Positions 8,846 through 16,909 of a stretch of 64,000 nucleotides of DNA are shown here, piece by piece. Source of the DNA: Selenomonas sp. F0473 (GTDB lineage Bacteria > Bacillota > Negativicutes > Selenomonadales > Selenomonadaceae); contig NZ_JH992902.1 in assembly GCF_000315545.1 (NCBI RefSeq), forward strand, positions 469,280-533,279, in the 5' to 3' direction. The stretch's first letter is position 1; every line of letters begins with the position of its first letter. The position numbers and the translations under genes are program-made. Below the pieces are notes generated by a model that was not told where the DNA came from, searched no databases, and worked only from the letters and a program-made list of their open reading frames with translations.

Positions 8846-9481
8846 TTACGGACGCGTATTGTCGATCAGATACATCATCGCGTTGACCGCAGCTGCCGCG
8901 ATGGGGCTGCCGCCTTTTGTCCCCTCCACCGTGATATAGGGAACGATGCCGTTTGCCGCAAGCTCAGCCTTCGACTCCGCGGCGCCGACAAAGCCCACGG
9001 GAATCCCCACGATGCAGGCGGGGCGAATCCCCTCTTCACGTACCATGCGCAGCACCTCGAAGAGCGCCGTCGGCGCGTTGCCGATGGCAACGATGCTGCC
9101 GTTCAGATTCTTGCCGAATTGACGCATCGCGATCATCGAGCGCGTGATCCCCTCCCGCTTCGCACGTGCGGCGACATCGGGATCGGCAACGAGACAGTGT
9201 ACCTCCCCGCCGAAGGAGGCGAGTTTCTTCTTATTGATGCCCGTGCGCACCATTTCAACGTCGGTGTAGACGTGCGCTCCCTTGCGCAGCGCATCCATCG
9301 CAACGGCAATTGCCTCCGGATGCACGCGGATAATCGGCGCGTAGCCCACATCCCCCGACGCGTGAATGAGACGCGAATATACCTTCGTCGCAGCCTCATC
9401 CAGTCCGAGTGCCGCGAGATGCGGTACGATCAGCTCCATACTGCGGTTTTCAATTGCCATCGGCTCTTTAATAAAATCCAT
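8846..9481 (-). CDS. cbiC: Cobalt-precorrin-8 methylmutase
   Basis: CbiC/CobH moves the methyl group from C11 to C12 to give cobyrinic acid. It has 211 residues, the usual size. The catalytic His is in RLIHASGDVGY at about residue 40. The C-terminal region GIPVGFVGAAESK and EGTKGGSPIAAAAVNAM is typical. It is placed between cbiJ and cbiA. Confidence 0.96.
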   Translation of the reverse strand: MDFIKEPMAIENRSMELIVPHLAALGLDEAATKVYSRLIHASGDVGYAPIIRVHPEAIAVAMDALRKGAHVYTDVEMVRTGINKKKLASFGGEVHCLVADPDVAARAKREGITRSMIAMRQFGKNLNGSIVAIGNAPTALFEVLRMVREEGIRPACIVGIPVGFVGAAESKAELAANGIVPYITVEGTKGGSPIAAAAVNAMMYLIDNTRP

Positions 9482-9501
9482 TGTTATTCTCCCATTCTTC
9501 C

Positions 9502-10284
9502 TTATGATTCCTTGATGGAATCGACAAATTCCCGCACTTCCTCAAAGGTGTGCGCAAGATTCGGATAATCCAGCACGGGGCGGTCAATGACGATGACGGG
9601 CAGTCCGAGGTCTTCCGCCGCTTGGAATTTTTCATCCGTACCGCCGACCATACCGCTGTTCTTTGTCACAATGACATCGGCCCCGTACTTCTCATACATG
9701 CTGCGGTTCAATTCCCGCGAAAAAGGGCCCTGCATCGCGACGATCTGCGCGGGCGTCAGCCCGAGGTCCTCGCAGAGCGCGATCACCTCCGCCGTCGGCA
9801 AAACGCGCGCAATAATCGTACGGTCTTTGAGTGTCGGTGCCTTCACAAAGCGCTCGAGATTCCGGCTTCCTGTGGTTAGGAACACCGTTTTCCCAAGACA
9901 CGCAGCGGTTTCACATGCCTCTTCGTAGCTGTGTACGAGATGTACGTTCTCATAGGATATATCTGTCACATCGCGCTCGTAGCGGATATAGGGCAGACCG
10001 GCCGCCGTACAGGCCGCCATCGCGTTACGCGAGACATTGACCGCGTAGGGATGCGTCGCATCCACAAAAATGCGAATGTCGTGCTCCTTAAAAAAATCGA
10101 GCAGTCCGTCCTCGTCGAGCGGCGTATCGTTGATGATCAGATTCCCGCCGCCTGCGGTGCGCTGCGCGGCAAGGAGCTGTTCCCCATAGGAACTCACAAC
10201 CGACGCCGCCACGTCGTGTCCGGCGGCGCAGAGGCGTCGTACCAGTTCCCGTCCGTCCTGCGTGCCGGACGCAACGAAAATCAA
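9502..10284 (-). CDS. cbiJ: Cobalt-precorrin-6A reductase
   Basis: NAD(P)H-dependent reductase of the anaerobic corrin pathway (CbiJ/CobK). The family start is a nucleotide-binding strand such as ILVLGGTxEGREL; here LIFVASGTQDGRELVRRL matches it when translation begins at a TTG at 10284. That TTG overlaps the cbiH stop (TTGA) and follows GGGAG at 8 nt. An ATG at 10329 would add 15 residues with no family match and a large overlap. The late segment VIVTKNSGMVGGTDEK is also typical. Confidence 0.92.
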   Translation of the reverse strand: MIFVASGTQDGRELVRRLCAAGHDVAASVVSSYGEQLLAAQRTAGGGNLIINDTPLDEDGLLDFFKEHDIRIFVDATHPYAVNVSRNAMAACTAAGLPYIRYERDVTDISYENVHLVHSYEEACETAACLGKTVFLTTGSRNLERFVKAPTLKDRTIIARVLPTAEVIALCEDLGLTPAQIVAMQGPFSRELNRSMYEKYGADVIVTKNSGMVGGTDEKFQAAEDLGLPVIVIDRPVLDYPNLAHTFEEVREFVDSIKES

Positions 10285-11036
10285 AGTCCCGGCTCCCGTT
10301 TCTGATAGCCGCGCGGCGTAATCATCCAATCCCCCACGGAGCGCGTCTTGGAGTTGCCGATAATCACGAGCGAGAACATATTGATATCCTCTTTCGTAAA
10401 GCTGCCGAGCGTCGAGATGAGCACCGCCTCATTCTCACGGCTTGCGCCCGTCACGACGCCGACCGGCGTCTCGGGAGAACGATGATGCAGGAAAATATCC
10501 TGCACCGCATTGATCTGCCCCACGCGTTTATTGCTCCGCGGGTTATAAAGCGCCGCGACAAAATCCCCCTTTGCCGCAAGTTCCGCACGCTCTTGGATAA
10601 TCTCCCACGGCGTGAGCAAATCCGAAAGACTGATCACAACGAAGTCGTGCATAATCGGCGCGCCGAGCAGCGCGGCCGCCGCGCTCATTGCCGAAACGCC
10701 GGGAACGATCCCGCCGAACTCCGGACGCGCCGTCTCGTCGATCTTGACAAGCAGTTCAAGCACGAGTCCCGCCATACCGTAGATGCCGGCATCGCCGCTC
10801 GAGATGACGACCACGTTCTCACCGTCCATCGCTTCCTGAATCGCCGCACGACAGCGGTCAATCTCCTGTGTCATGCCCGTATCGAGGACCTTCTTGCCCT
10901 CAACGATCTCCGCAATCAGATCCACATAGCGCTTGTAGCCGACGACGACCGAAGCCTCTTCGATCACACGCCGCGCACGGTACGTCATGTCGTCAAGGCT
11001 GCCGGGGCCGATGCCCACAACACTTATTTTTCCCAT
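10281..11036 (-). CDS. cbiH: Cobalt-factor III / precorrin-3B C17-methyltransferase
   Basis: SAM-dependent tetrapyrrole methylase of 251 residues; methylates C17 and drives ring contraction. It starts MGKISVVGIGPGSLDDMTYRA and contains the methylase motifs VVISSGDAGIYGMAGL and ALYNPRSNKR. CbiH is distinguished from CbiF and CbiE in the same operon by these blocks. The start overlaps cbiG by 13 nt. Confidence 0.96.
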   Translation of the reverse strand: MGKISVVGIGPGSLDDMTYRARRVIEEASVVVGYKRYVDLIAEIVEGKKVLDTGMTQEIDRCRAAIQEAMDGENVVVISSGDAGIYGMAGLVLELLVKIDETARPEFGGIVPGVSAMSAAAALLGAPIMHDFVVISLSDLLTPWEIIQERAELAAKGDFVAALYNPRSNKRVGQINAVQDIFLHHRSPETPVGVVTGASRENEAVLISTLGSFTKEDINMFSLVIIGNSKTRSVGDWMITPRGYQKREPGL

Positions 11037-12112
11037 AAGAGTGCCACCGTCACTTTCCCTAATACTGTCCTGCCGAGCGCCATACGCCCGCCGTTATTTC
11101 CCGCCGCGCAGAGCGCCGCCGCCTCGGACACATTCCCGACGCCGATCGTCCGCTTGACAAAATCGGACTCTTTCAGCCCGTATCGTTCGACCATATGCGC
11201 GAGCTCGCCGCGCGTGTAAAAGATAATCTCCCGCCCGAGCGTCCGCGCGGCTGCGAGAAGGCCTTCTTCCTCACGCTTGACCTCCGTGCTTGCAAGGAGG
11301 TCAATGCAGGATACATTCCGCCCAATCTGCCCGCACGCCTCGTTCAGCGCCCGGAGGATATCGTCCTCCGGCACACCTGCGCGGCACCCGACGCCCGCAA
11401 TGAGACGGCGCGGCGTCAGATAGAGCGTGCGATCCGGCACCTCCGCCGGAACACGCTCCGGCAAGGTGATGATGACGCGGTACCGCCCTTCCTCTACGGG
11501 CGAAAGTTCTTCCCGAAAACGTACCGTTGAGATATGCGCGCCGCGCAGTTCCGCTTCGTAAAAATCACACTGCGTCAGCGCCGCATCGAGGAAATAGTCG
11601 ATATGCTTTCCCTCAAGCAGCGCGGTGTTGAGCACCTGTATTGCCGCTTTCGGCACGGGACGCAGCGCGAGCCGCGCGGCAACCGCATCGGGAGCGCGCA
11701 CGCCGGTCACGTCGGTCGCCGTCGTAATGACGGGATCGGCGCCGATCGCCGCACAGAGTTTTTGTGTGCATGCATTCGCGCCGCCGACATGTCCCGATAG
11801 GAGACTAATCCCATGCCGTCCCTGCTCGTCGAATACGAGCACGGCGGGATCATACAGTTTGCTGTCGATATAGGGCGCGATCATGCGGACGACGATCCCC
11901 GTCGCCATGACGCAGACGAGCGTATCATAACGCCCAAACGCATCCCGTATCGCATCCGCAAGCCGTCGGAAATACTGCGCTTCGCATTCCGCGGGCACAT
12001 GTCCCCGCAGCCGCTCGGGGAAAAAGAGCGTTCCGGCGCTGTCAAGCGCATCATAGAGATGCAGCGCAAGCCGTATCCCGCCCGTCGTCAGCGCAAAGAG
12101 CGCCGTTCTCAT
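11024..12112 (-). CDS. cbiG: Cobalt-precorrin-5A hydrolase
   Basis: CbiG opens the delta-lactone of cobalt-precorrin-5A and releases acetaldehyde in the anaerobic pathway. The 362-residue protein has the N-terminal domain with VCVMATGIVVRMIAPYI and LLSGHVGGAN. The C-terminal domain has LIAGVGCRAGVPEDDI and ASTEVKREEEG. Its presence, with CbiD and CbiK, marks the oxygen-independent route. The start ATG overlaps the cbiF stop. Confidence 0.97.
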   Translation of the reverse strand: MRTALFALTTGGIRLALHLYDALDSAGTLFFPERLRGHVPAECEAQYFRRLADAIRDAFGRYDTLVCVMATGIVVRMIAPYIDSKLYDPAVLVFDEQGRHGISLLSGHVGGANACTQKLCAAIGADPVITTATDVTGVRAPDAVAARLALRPVPKAAIQVLNTALLEGKHIDYFLDAALTQCDFYEAELRGAHISTVRFREELSPVEEGRYRVIITLPERVPAEVPDRTLYLTPRRLIAGVGCRAGVPEDDILRALNEACGQIGRNVSCIDLLASTEVKREEEGLLAAARTLGREIIFYTRGELAHMVERYGLKESDFVKRTIGVGNVSEAAALCAAGNNGGRMALGRTVLGKVTVALLWEK

Positions 12113-12864
12113 TTCTTCGCGTCCCGGAACATATGCGAGAACCCGGCGTCATAGAGACGCGAGAGATCGTATTCCGTATTGAGACAGTCGCCGACGACGA
12201 TCATTGCCGTACGGTCGATATCCTCCGATGCCACCTGCTTTGCAATCGTCTCGAGCGTACCGCGCAGAATCTTCTGCTCCGGCCACGTCGCGCGCTGCAC
12301 AATCGCAATCGGCGTCGTGATCTCATAGCCGCCCGCCGTAAGCTCGGCAACAACTTCATCGATCATCGAAATCGAGAGGAAAATACACATCGTCGCATGG
12401 TGCGCGGCGAGGCTGCGCAGCTTCTCGCGCTCCGGCACGGGGGTCCGCCCCTCGTTGCGCGTGATGATGACCGTCTGCGAGATCCCGGGCAGCGTATACT
12501 CCTGCCGGAGCGCCGCCGCCGTCCCGAGGAAAGAACTGACGCCCGGCACAACGTCGTATTCGAATCCGCGCTTTTTCCATGCGTCCATCTGCTCCTGGAT
12601 CGCACCGTAGATTGCGGGATCCCCCGTATGCAGACGCACTGTCATCTTCCCTTCAGACTCCGCGCGCGCGATGACCTCGACAACCTCGTCGAGCGTCATA
12701 TGCGCCGAGTTATGAATATCCGCATCCTTTTTGCAGTAGTCCAGCAGCGCGGGGTTGACCAACGAGCCCGCATAAATCACGACATCCGCCGCCGCAAGAT
12801 AGCGCGATCCCTTCACTGTAATAAGTTCGGGGTCTCCGGGGCCCGCGCCGACAATATGAATCAT
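12109..12864 (-). CDS. cbiF: Cobalt-precorrin-4 C11-methyltransferase
   Basis: SAM-dependent tetrapyrrole methylase, 251 residues, adding the C11 methyl group. It starts MIHIVGAGPGDPELITVKG. The motifs VRLHTGDPAIYGAIQEQ and DVVPGVSSFLGTAAAL are CbiF/CobM hallmarks. It lies 9 nt after cbiT and overlaps cbiG by 4 nt. Confidence 0.97.
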   Translation of the reverse strand: MIHIVGAGPGDPELITVKGSRYLAAADVVIYAGSLVNPALLDYCKKDADIHNSAHMTLDEVVEVIARAESEGKMTVRLHTGDPAIYGAIQEQMDAWKKRGFEYDVVPGVSSFLGTAAALRQEYTLPGISQTVIITRNEGRTPVPEREKLRSLAAHHATMCIFLSISMIDEVVAELTAGGYEITTPIAIVQRATWPEQKILRGTLETIAKQVASEDIDRTAMIVVGDCLNTEYDLSRLYDAGFSHMFRDAKK

Positions 12865-12873
12865 CTGCTCTCC

Positions 12874-13449
12874 TCACTTTCTCTCCGCCGTAATGATATA
12901 GATCGGATTGAGCGCCTTCGCCATATCGTAGGGACCGACGCGCTCCAGCCGATTGATCTGTACCTGTATCGCCTCATAGGAATAAACATCCTTATGCGCA
13001 TGGAAATAATCGAGACACGCGGCAACCGTCTGCATCGTGATCGCATTCGCCACAATACGTCCGGCCGGGCGCAGCCGCGCGCCGACGATATCGAGGATAT
13101 CCGCAAGTTTGCGCCCGCTCCCGCCGATAACGGCCGCGTCGAGCTCCGGCAGTCCCGCGAGCGCATCGGGCGCGGTCCCTTCGACCACGGAAATATTTGC
13201 GACGCCGAATTTATTGGCATTCTCCGCGATGAGCGCAATCCCTTCGGGATTCTTCTCAATCGCATACACATGCCCCTGCGGTGCAAGCCGTGCCGCCTCA
13301 ATGGAGATCGAGCCTGTCCCCGCGCCGACGTCGTAGACGACGGCATCCGGCGCGATCCGCGCCTTAACGAGCGTTAGAACGCGAATCTCTTCTTTCGTCA
13401 TGGGCACCTTCCCGCGAACGAAAGCTTCGTCTTTGATTCCAATATTCAT
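12874..13449 (-). CDS. cbiT: Cobalt-precorrin-6B C15-methyltransferase (decarboxylating)
   Basis: CbiT methylates C15 and decarboxylates the C12 acetate. The protein has a Rossmann-type methyltransferase fold with DVGAGTGSISIEAARL near residue 38. I chose the ATG at 13449 (MNIGIKDEAF, 191 residues), which overlaps the cbiE stop by one base (TGATG). A longer reading adds eight unconserved residues. CbiE and CbiT are separate here, not fused as in CobL. Confidence 0.95.
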   Translation of the reverse strand: MNIGIKDEAFVRGKVPMTKEEIRVLTLVKARIAPDAVVYDVGAGTGSISIEAARLAPQGHVYAIEKNPEGIALIAENANKFGVANISVVEGTAPDALAGLPELDAAVIGGSGRKLADILDIVGARLRPAGRIVANAITMQTVAACLDYFHAHKDVYSYEAIQVQINRLERVGPYDMAKALNPIYIITAERK

Positions 13450-14096
13450 CACGTATTCTCCCCATCCGCACAAACAATAATAACGCCATGTCCGGCAGGC
13501 GCTTCGTGCATTGCCGCACCGAGCGTCGTTTCCTCAATATGCTCGTCCGCATAGGAAAGGCGCGTACAAATATACATGCGGTCGGTGTCATGCCAACCGG
13601 AGTCAAGCAGCCGCGCCGCAATCGTCCGCGAGTTATTCTGCCCGTCCGTCAGCATACCGAGCACTGCCGACGGCGCATATCTTAATTCTTCGGGCAGCGG
13701 CTCCCGCCCGTGAAAACTCAGGAGACGCGCGCCGTGCCACGGCAGCGCGAGCCGTGCAAAGGCAAGCTGGAGCGAGCCGATGCCCGGAACGACCTCGATT
13801 TGACGAATGGGAAACGTGCGTCTAAGCGCATCCAGCAGCGAGTAATACCCGGGATCTCCGGAAACCATCGCCACAACATCGTCCTCGTCGAGCGAAGTAC
13901 GGATGAAGTCGAGCACGGCGGGAATATCCGCGCCGATGGCGCACTCCTTTGCCCGCCCGTTCGAATAATCCGCGAGGGCGCGGCGCCCGCCCACTAGGAT
14001 ACGCGCATTTTCGATATAATTCTGTGCTTTTGGCAAAAGATAGGAAGAATCTCCGGGGCCGATGCCCACAACGATAATCTTATGCTCCATGCTCAA
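13449..14096 (-). CDS. cbiE: Cobalt-precorrin-7 C5-methyltransferase
   Basis: SAM-dependent tetrapyrrole methylase of 215 residues. It starts MSMEHKIIVVGIGPGDSSYL, with VAMVSGDPGYYSLL and VVPGIGSLQLAFARL as family blocks. It overlaps cbiD by 4 nt and cbiT by 1 nt. Size is normal for stand-alone CbiE. Confidence 0.96.
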   Translation of the reverse strand: MSMEHKIIVVGIGPGDSSYLLPKAQNYIENARILVGGRRALADYSNGRAKECAIGADIPAVLDFIRTSLDEDDVVAMVSGDPGYYSLLDALRRTFPIRQIEVVPGIGSLQLAFARLALPWHGARLLSFHGREPLPEELRYAPSAVLGMLTDGQNNSRTIAARLLDSGWHDTDRMYICTRLSYADEHIEETTLGAAMHEAPAGHGVIIVCADGENT

Positions 14097-15199
14097 AGCC
14101 TCCAGCCGTGTTCGCGGGCAATCGCACGGGCAGCGTCATCCACACCGAGAATATCGCCCGCAAAGTTCACCATAATCGCACCGACGCGCACCTTTCCGAA
14201 AAGGTACCGCTCCGCACGCACGTGAACCCGCTCTGCAATCGCCGCGCAGACGGCTTCCGAGAGCCCCGCCGCCGCGATGCATTCCATCGCGTCCTCCGTC
14301 GTATTGGAGGACAGAATCGTACGAACGCCCTCGGTGCTCAAGCCCTCGGCAGCCGCATAGGCGGCGAGTGTCTCAAGGCGTGCGTCCGCAACGCGGTTAT
14401 GCGTGTGGAACACGCCCGCCGCAATCTTCACAAGCTTGCCCGTATGCCCGAGGATGACGATATTCTTCGCCTCGCGCTCTGCCGCACGGTCGAGCATAAA
14501 GCCGATAAAATTGCTCGTCTCAACAACGGCCTCCTGCGGCACGCCGATGGTCAGCGCGATGCGCTCCCCGATCTTGCCGGGCACGAATACCAGCGTGTCC
14601 ATCCCGGCGGCGAGCGCCACATCGATCTGCGGTACGAGAGAATCCTTGAACGCCTCCTCCGACATCGGACGCAGCACGCCCGTCGTACCGATCACGGAGA
14701 TGCCGCCCTCGATGCCGAGCACGGGATTGAGCGTTTTCTTCGCGAGCTCGACCCCCGCGGGAATCGAGATGGTAACCACGGCGCCGAAATCTTCCGTTCC
14801 CGTCATCTCAGCCACGACGCGGCGAATGAGCTCGCGCGGCCCCTTGTTGATGGACGGTTCCCCCACGGGGAGACTCATGCCGCGTTTCGTTACCGTACCG
14901 ACCCCCTCGCCCGCGCGGAACTCGATCCCGTCGAGGTCGTCGCGCGGGGTCAGCGTCGTAAACACGGACGCGCCGTTCGTTATGTCGGGATCGTCTCCCG
15001 AAAACTTGACGACTTCCGCGCGGATCCCGTCCGGCGTCACAGCGACCTCCTTAACGGGAATCGTGAGCGGCGTGCCGTCGAGCGCCGTAAGCGCAACCTC
15101 GTGCCAATCCTCGCCTGCACGGAATAAAAAAGCCGCCTTAACCCCTGCGGCCGCGCATGCGCCGGTCGTATATCCGCTGCGAAGTTCTGCCTTTTCCAT
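14093..15199 (-). CDS. cbiD: Cobalt-precorrin-5B C1-methyltransferase
   Basis: CbiD methylates C1 in the anaerobic pathway. The protein begins MEKAELRSGYTTGACAAAGVKAA, the family start. It contains the block EPSINKGPRELI and, later, ILGHTGKLVKIAAGVFHTHN. I chose the ATG at 15199 (368 residues), which has GAGGCGGGAT just before it. The longer frame adds a tail that overlaps the promoter. It is the first gene of the 15-gene cobalamin operon. Confidence 0.96.
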   Translation of the reverse strand: MEKAELRSGYTTGACAAAGVKAAFLFRAGEDWHEVALTALDGTPLTIPVKEVAVTPDGIRAEVVKFSGDDPDITNGASVFTTLTPRDDLDGIEFRAGEGVGTVTKRGMSLPVGEPSINKGPRELIRRVVAEMTGTEDFGAVVTISIPAGVELAKKTLNPVLGIEGGISVIGTTGVLRPMSEEAFKDSLVPQIDVALAAGMDTLVFVPGKIGERIALTIGVPQEAVVETSNFIGFMLDRAAEREAKNIVILGHTGKLVKIAAGVFHTHNRVADARLETLAAYAAAEGLSTEGVRTILSSNTTEDAMECIAAAGLSEAVCAAIAERVHVRAERYLFGKVRVGAIMVNFAGDILGVDDAARAIAREHGWRL

Positions 15200-15230
15200 A
15201 TCCCGCCTCATTCTACCAGAAAACAGGATT

Positions 15231-15259
15231 ATTATAACATTCTTCCCTGAAAATGAAAA
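15231..15259 (-). promoter_or_regulatory. Promoter of the cobalamin operon
   Basis: Minus strand TTTTCA (15259-15254), 17-nt spacer ending in TGT, then TATAAT (15236-15231), an extended -10. The predicted leader to cbiD is only about 25 nt, with no room for a cobalamin riboswitch. The -35 lies in the U-tract of the lexA terminator. Confidence 0.7.
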
Positions 15260-15290
15260 GGGAGCGCCGCGCTTTTCGCGCAACGCTCCC
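15245..15290 (-). terminator. Terminator of lexA
   Basis: Minus strand GGGAGCG(TT)GCGCG-AAAA-(G)CGCG... closes with CGCTCCC and is followed by TTTTCATTTTC. It lies directly after the lexA stop (15301) and overlaps the -35 of the next operon. Confidence 0.8.
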
Positions 15291-15300
15291 GAACGAACTC

Positions 15301-15915
15301 TTATATATGACGGTAGAGACCGATGACCTTGCCCATGATCTGCACATCCTTCTCGTAGAACGGCTCCATCGAGTCGTTCTCCGGCTGCAGACGAATACAG
15401 GTCTTCTCGCGGTAAAAGCGCTTCACCGTCGCCGTCTCGCTGTCGATCAGCGCAACGACGATGTCGCCGTTATTCGCCGTCGGCTGCTGACGCACCAATA
15501 CAAAGTCGCCGTCAAAGATGCCGGCATTGATCATGCTGTCGCCCTGGATCCGCAGCATGAACACATCCTCCGCCGTGCCCAGGAGCGCACGGGGAAACGA
15601 GAATACCTCCTCCACGTTCTGCTCTGCGAGGATGGGCTCGCCCGCCGTCACAGTACCGACGAGAGGGATGGGGATGGTTCTGCCCCACGGATTCTCTCCC
15701 ATGATGTCAATCGCACGGGGTTTCGTCGCATCGCGGCGGATCGCTCCGTTCTCCTCGAGCATAGCGAGATAGCGGTGCACGGTCGAGCTGGATTTCAGCC
15801 CGACCGCGGTGCCGATCTCACGCACCGACGGCGGATATCCCTTGTCGATCAAGAAGTCCTTAATGTACTGTAGTATCTCAGACTGACGTCTCGTGGATAT
15901 TCTCGTTTTCTTCAC
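15301..15915 (-). CDS. lexA: LexA repressor
   Basis: SOS repressor, 204 residues. The N-terminal winged helix contains [20 protein letters not shown] (about residues 26-45). The self-cleavage bond is in VTAGEP near residue 90. The catalytic Ser is in [14 protein letters not shown] and the Lys in ETATVKRFY. The start is GTG at 15915, with GAGGGGG upstream. It has its own extended -10 promoter and terminator, so it is monocistronic. I do not see a clear copy of the Gram-positive SOS operator at its promoter. Confidence 0.97.
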   Translation of the reverse strand: MKKTRISTRRQSEILQYIKDFLIDKGYPPSVREIGTAVGLKSSSTVHRYLAMLEENGAIRRDATKPRAIDIMGENPWGRTIPIPLVGTVTAGEPILAEQNVEEVFSFPRALLGTAEDVFMLRIQGDSMINAGIFDGDFVLVRQQPTANNGDIVVALIDSETATVKRFYREKTCIRLQPENDSMEPFYEKDVQIMGKVIGLYRHI

Positions 15916-15958
15916 AGCCCATACCCCCTCGTAGAATCACGCACATACTATTGAGGTC

Positions 15959-15967
15959 ATTGTATCA
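15959..15967 (-). promoter_or_regulatory. Extended -10 element of lexA
   Basis: Minus strand TGA followed by TACAAT (15964-15959), about 45 nt upstream of the lexA GTG. No convincing -35 is visible, which is common with an extended -10. Confidence 0.5.
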
Positions 15968-15979
15968 CATATACGTTCT

Positions 15980-16017
15980 AAAAAAAAGAGGGTTCCTGCA
16001 AAAAAATTCAAAAACCC
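15980..16017 (-). terminator. Terminator of aroF-tyrA
   Basis: Minus strand GGGTT...AACCC stem, AT-rich apical part, followed by TCTTTTTTTT. It lies just beyond the tyrA stop (16019). Confidence 0.6.
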
Positions 16018-16018
16018 A

Positions 16019-16909
16019 TCAATTCGTATCAAATTTTTGCTCGGCATCATGCAGAATGCCGTCACGCCGTTTCTTCGACGCCGTGAAATAATCGTAAATC
16101 GCCGCGCGATCTCCCGTTTCGACGGCATCGGCAACCGTCCCGAGAATCGCCCGCATCTCATGCAGCGCGTCGACAATCGGCCGACGGTTCGTCATACAGA
16201 TGTCCGCCCACATATCGGCATTGGAGGAGGCAATACGCGTCGTATCCTTGAACCCGCCGCCGATGAGCTTGAGGCAGGAATCAAGGTCGTCGCCGCTGCG
16301 GTTGAGCAGCGTAACGAGCGCGGCGGCCGCGAGGTGCGGCACATGACTGATCACGGCGGCGCAGCGGTCATGCCGCGCGAGATCGAGGGTCGTAAAGTTA
16401 GCGTCCGTATCATGCAGGACGTTCATTAAGCGCTCCATCACCGCCTGCGGTACCGCGGGATCATCGATGATCACATAGGCCTTGCCGCGGAAAAGCTCCT
16501 TCGTCGCCGCCGCGACGCCGCTTTGCTCCCGTCCCGTCATGGGGTGTCCCGCGACATAATAGATGTTTGGCGGCAGAATTTTTTTCAGTTCCTCGCACAG
16601 GAAGCCCTTCGTACTTCCCGCATCCGTGAGGATCGCGCCGTCTTTGAGGAACGGCAGAATACGCCGCACCATCGGCACGATCTGCAGAACGGGCGGACTC
16701 AGAAAAACGATATCCGCATCGCCGACAACGAAGGCAAGATCGGCAGACGCCGCATCCACCGCTCCCATCTCCACCGCGCGGCGCATGGATTCCTCCGTCC
16801 TGCACAGTCCCGTAATACGGATCGCGTCGCCGCGTTTATCCTTCAGACAGAGCCCGAGCGAGCCGCCGATGAGTCCGACGCCGATGATGGCGAGGTTCGT
16901 CATACTCAT
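16019..16909 (-). CDS. tyrA: Prephenate dehydrogenase
   Basis: NAD-dependent oxidative decarboxylation of prephenate to 4-hydroxyphenylpyruvate in tyrosine synthesis. The Rossmann motif GVGLIGGSLG is near the N-terminus, and GHPMTGREQSGV around residue 130 holds the catalytic His region. The length is 296 residues without an ACT domain. The ATG at 16909 overlaps the aroF stop (ATGA); an ATG two codons later is possible. Pairing with DAHP synthase makes a short aromatic amino acid operon. Confidence 0.94.
   Translation of the reverse strand: MSMTNLAIIGVGLIGGSLGLCLKDKRGDAIRITGLCRTEESMRRAVEMGAVDAASADLAFVVGDADIVFLSPPVLQIVPMVRRILPFLKDGAILTDAGSTKGFLCEELKKILPPNIYYVAGHPMTGREQSGVAAATKELFRGKAYVIIDDPAVPQAVMERLMNVLHDTDANFTTLDLARHDRCAAVISHVPHLAAAALVTLLNRSGDDLDSCLKLIGGGFKDTTRIASSNADMWADICMTNRRPIVDALHEMRAILGTVADAVETGDRAAIYDYFTASKKRRDGILHDAEQKFDTN

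Noticed and set aside
15959-15985. SOS box at the lexA promoter
   Set aside because: A single GAAC half is present (minus strand GAACGTATATGT), but the other half does not match the GAAC-N4-GTTC operator of Gram-positive LexA.
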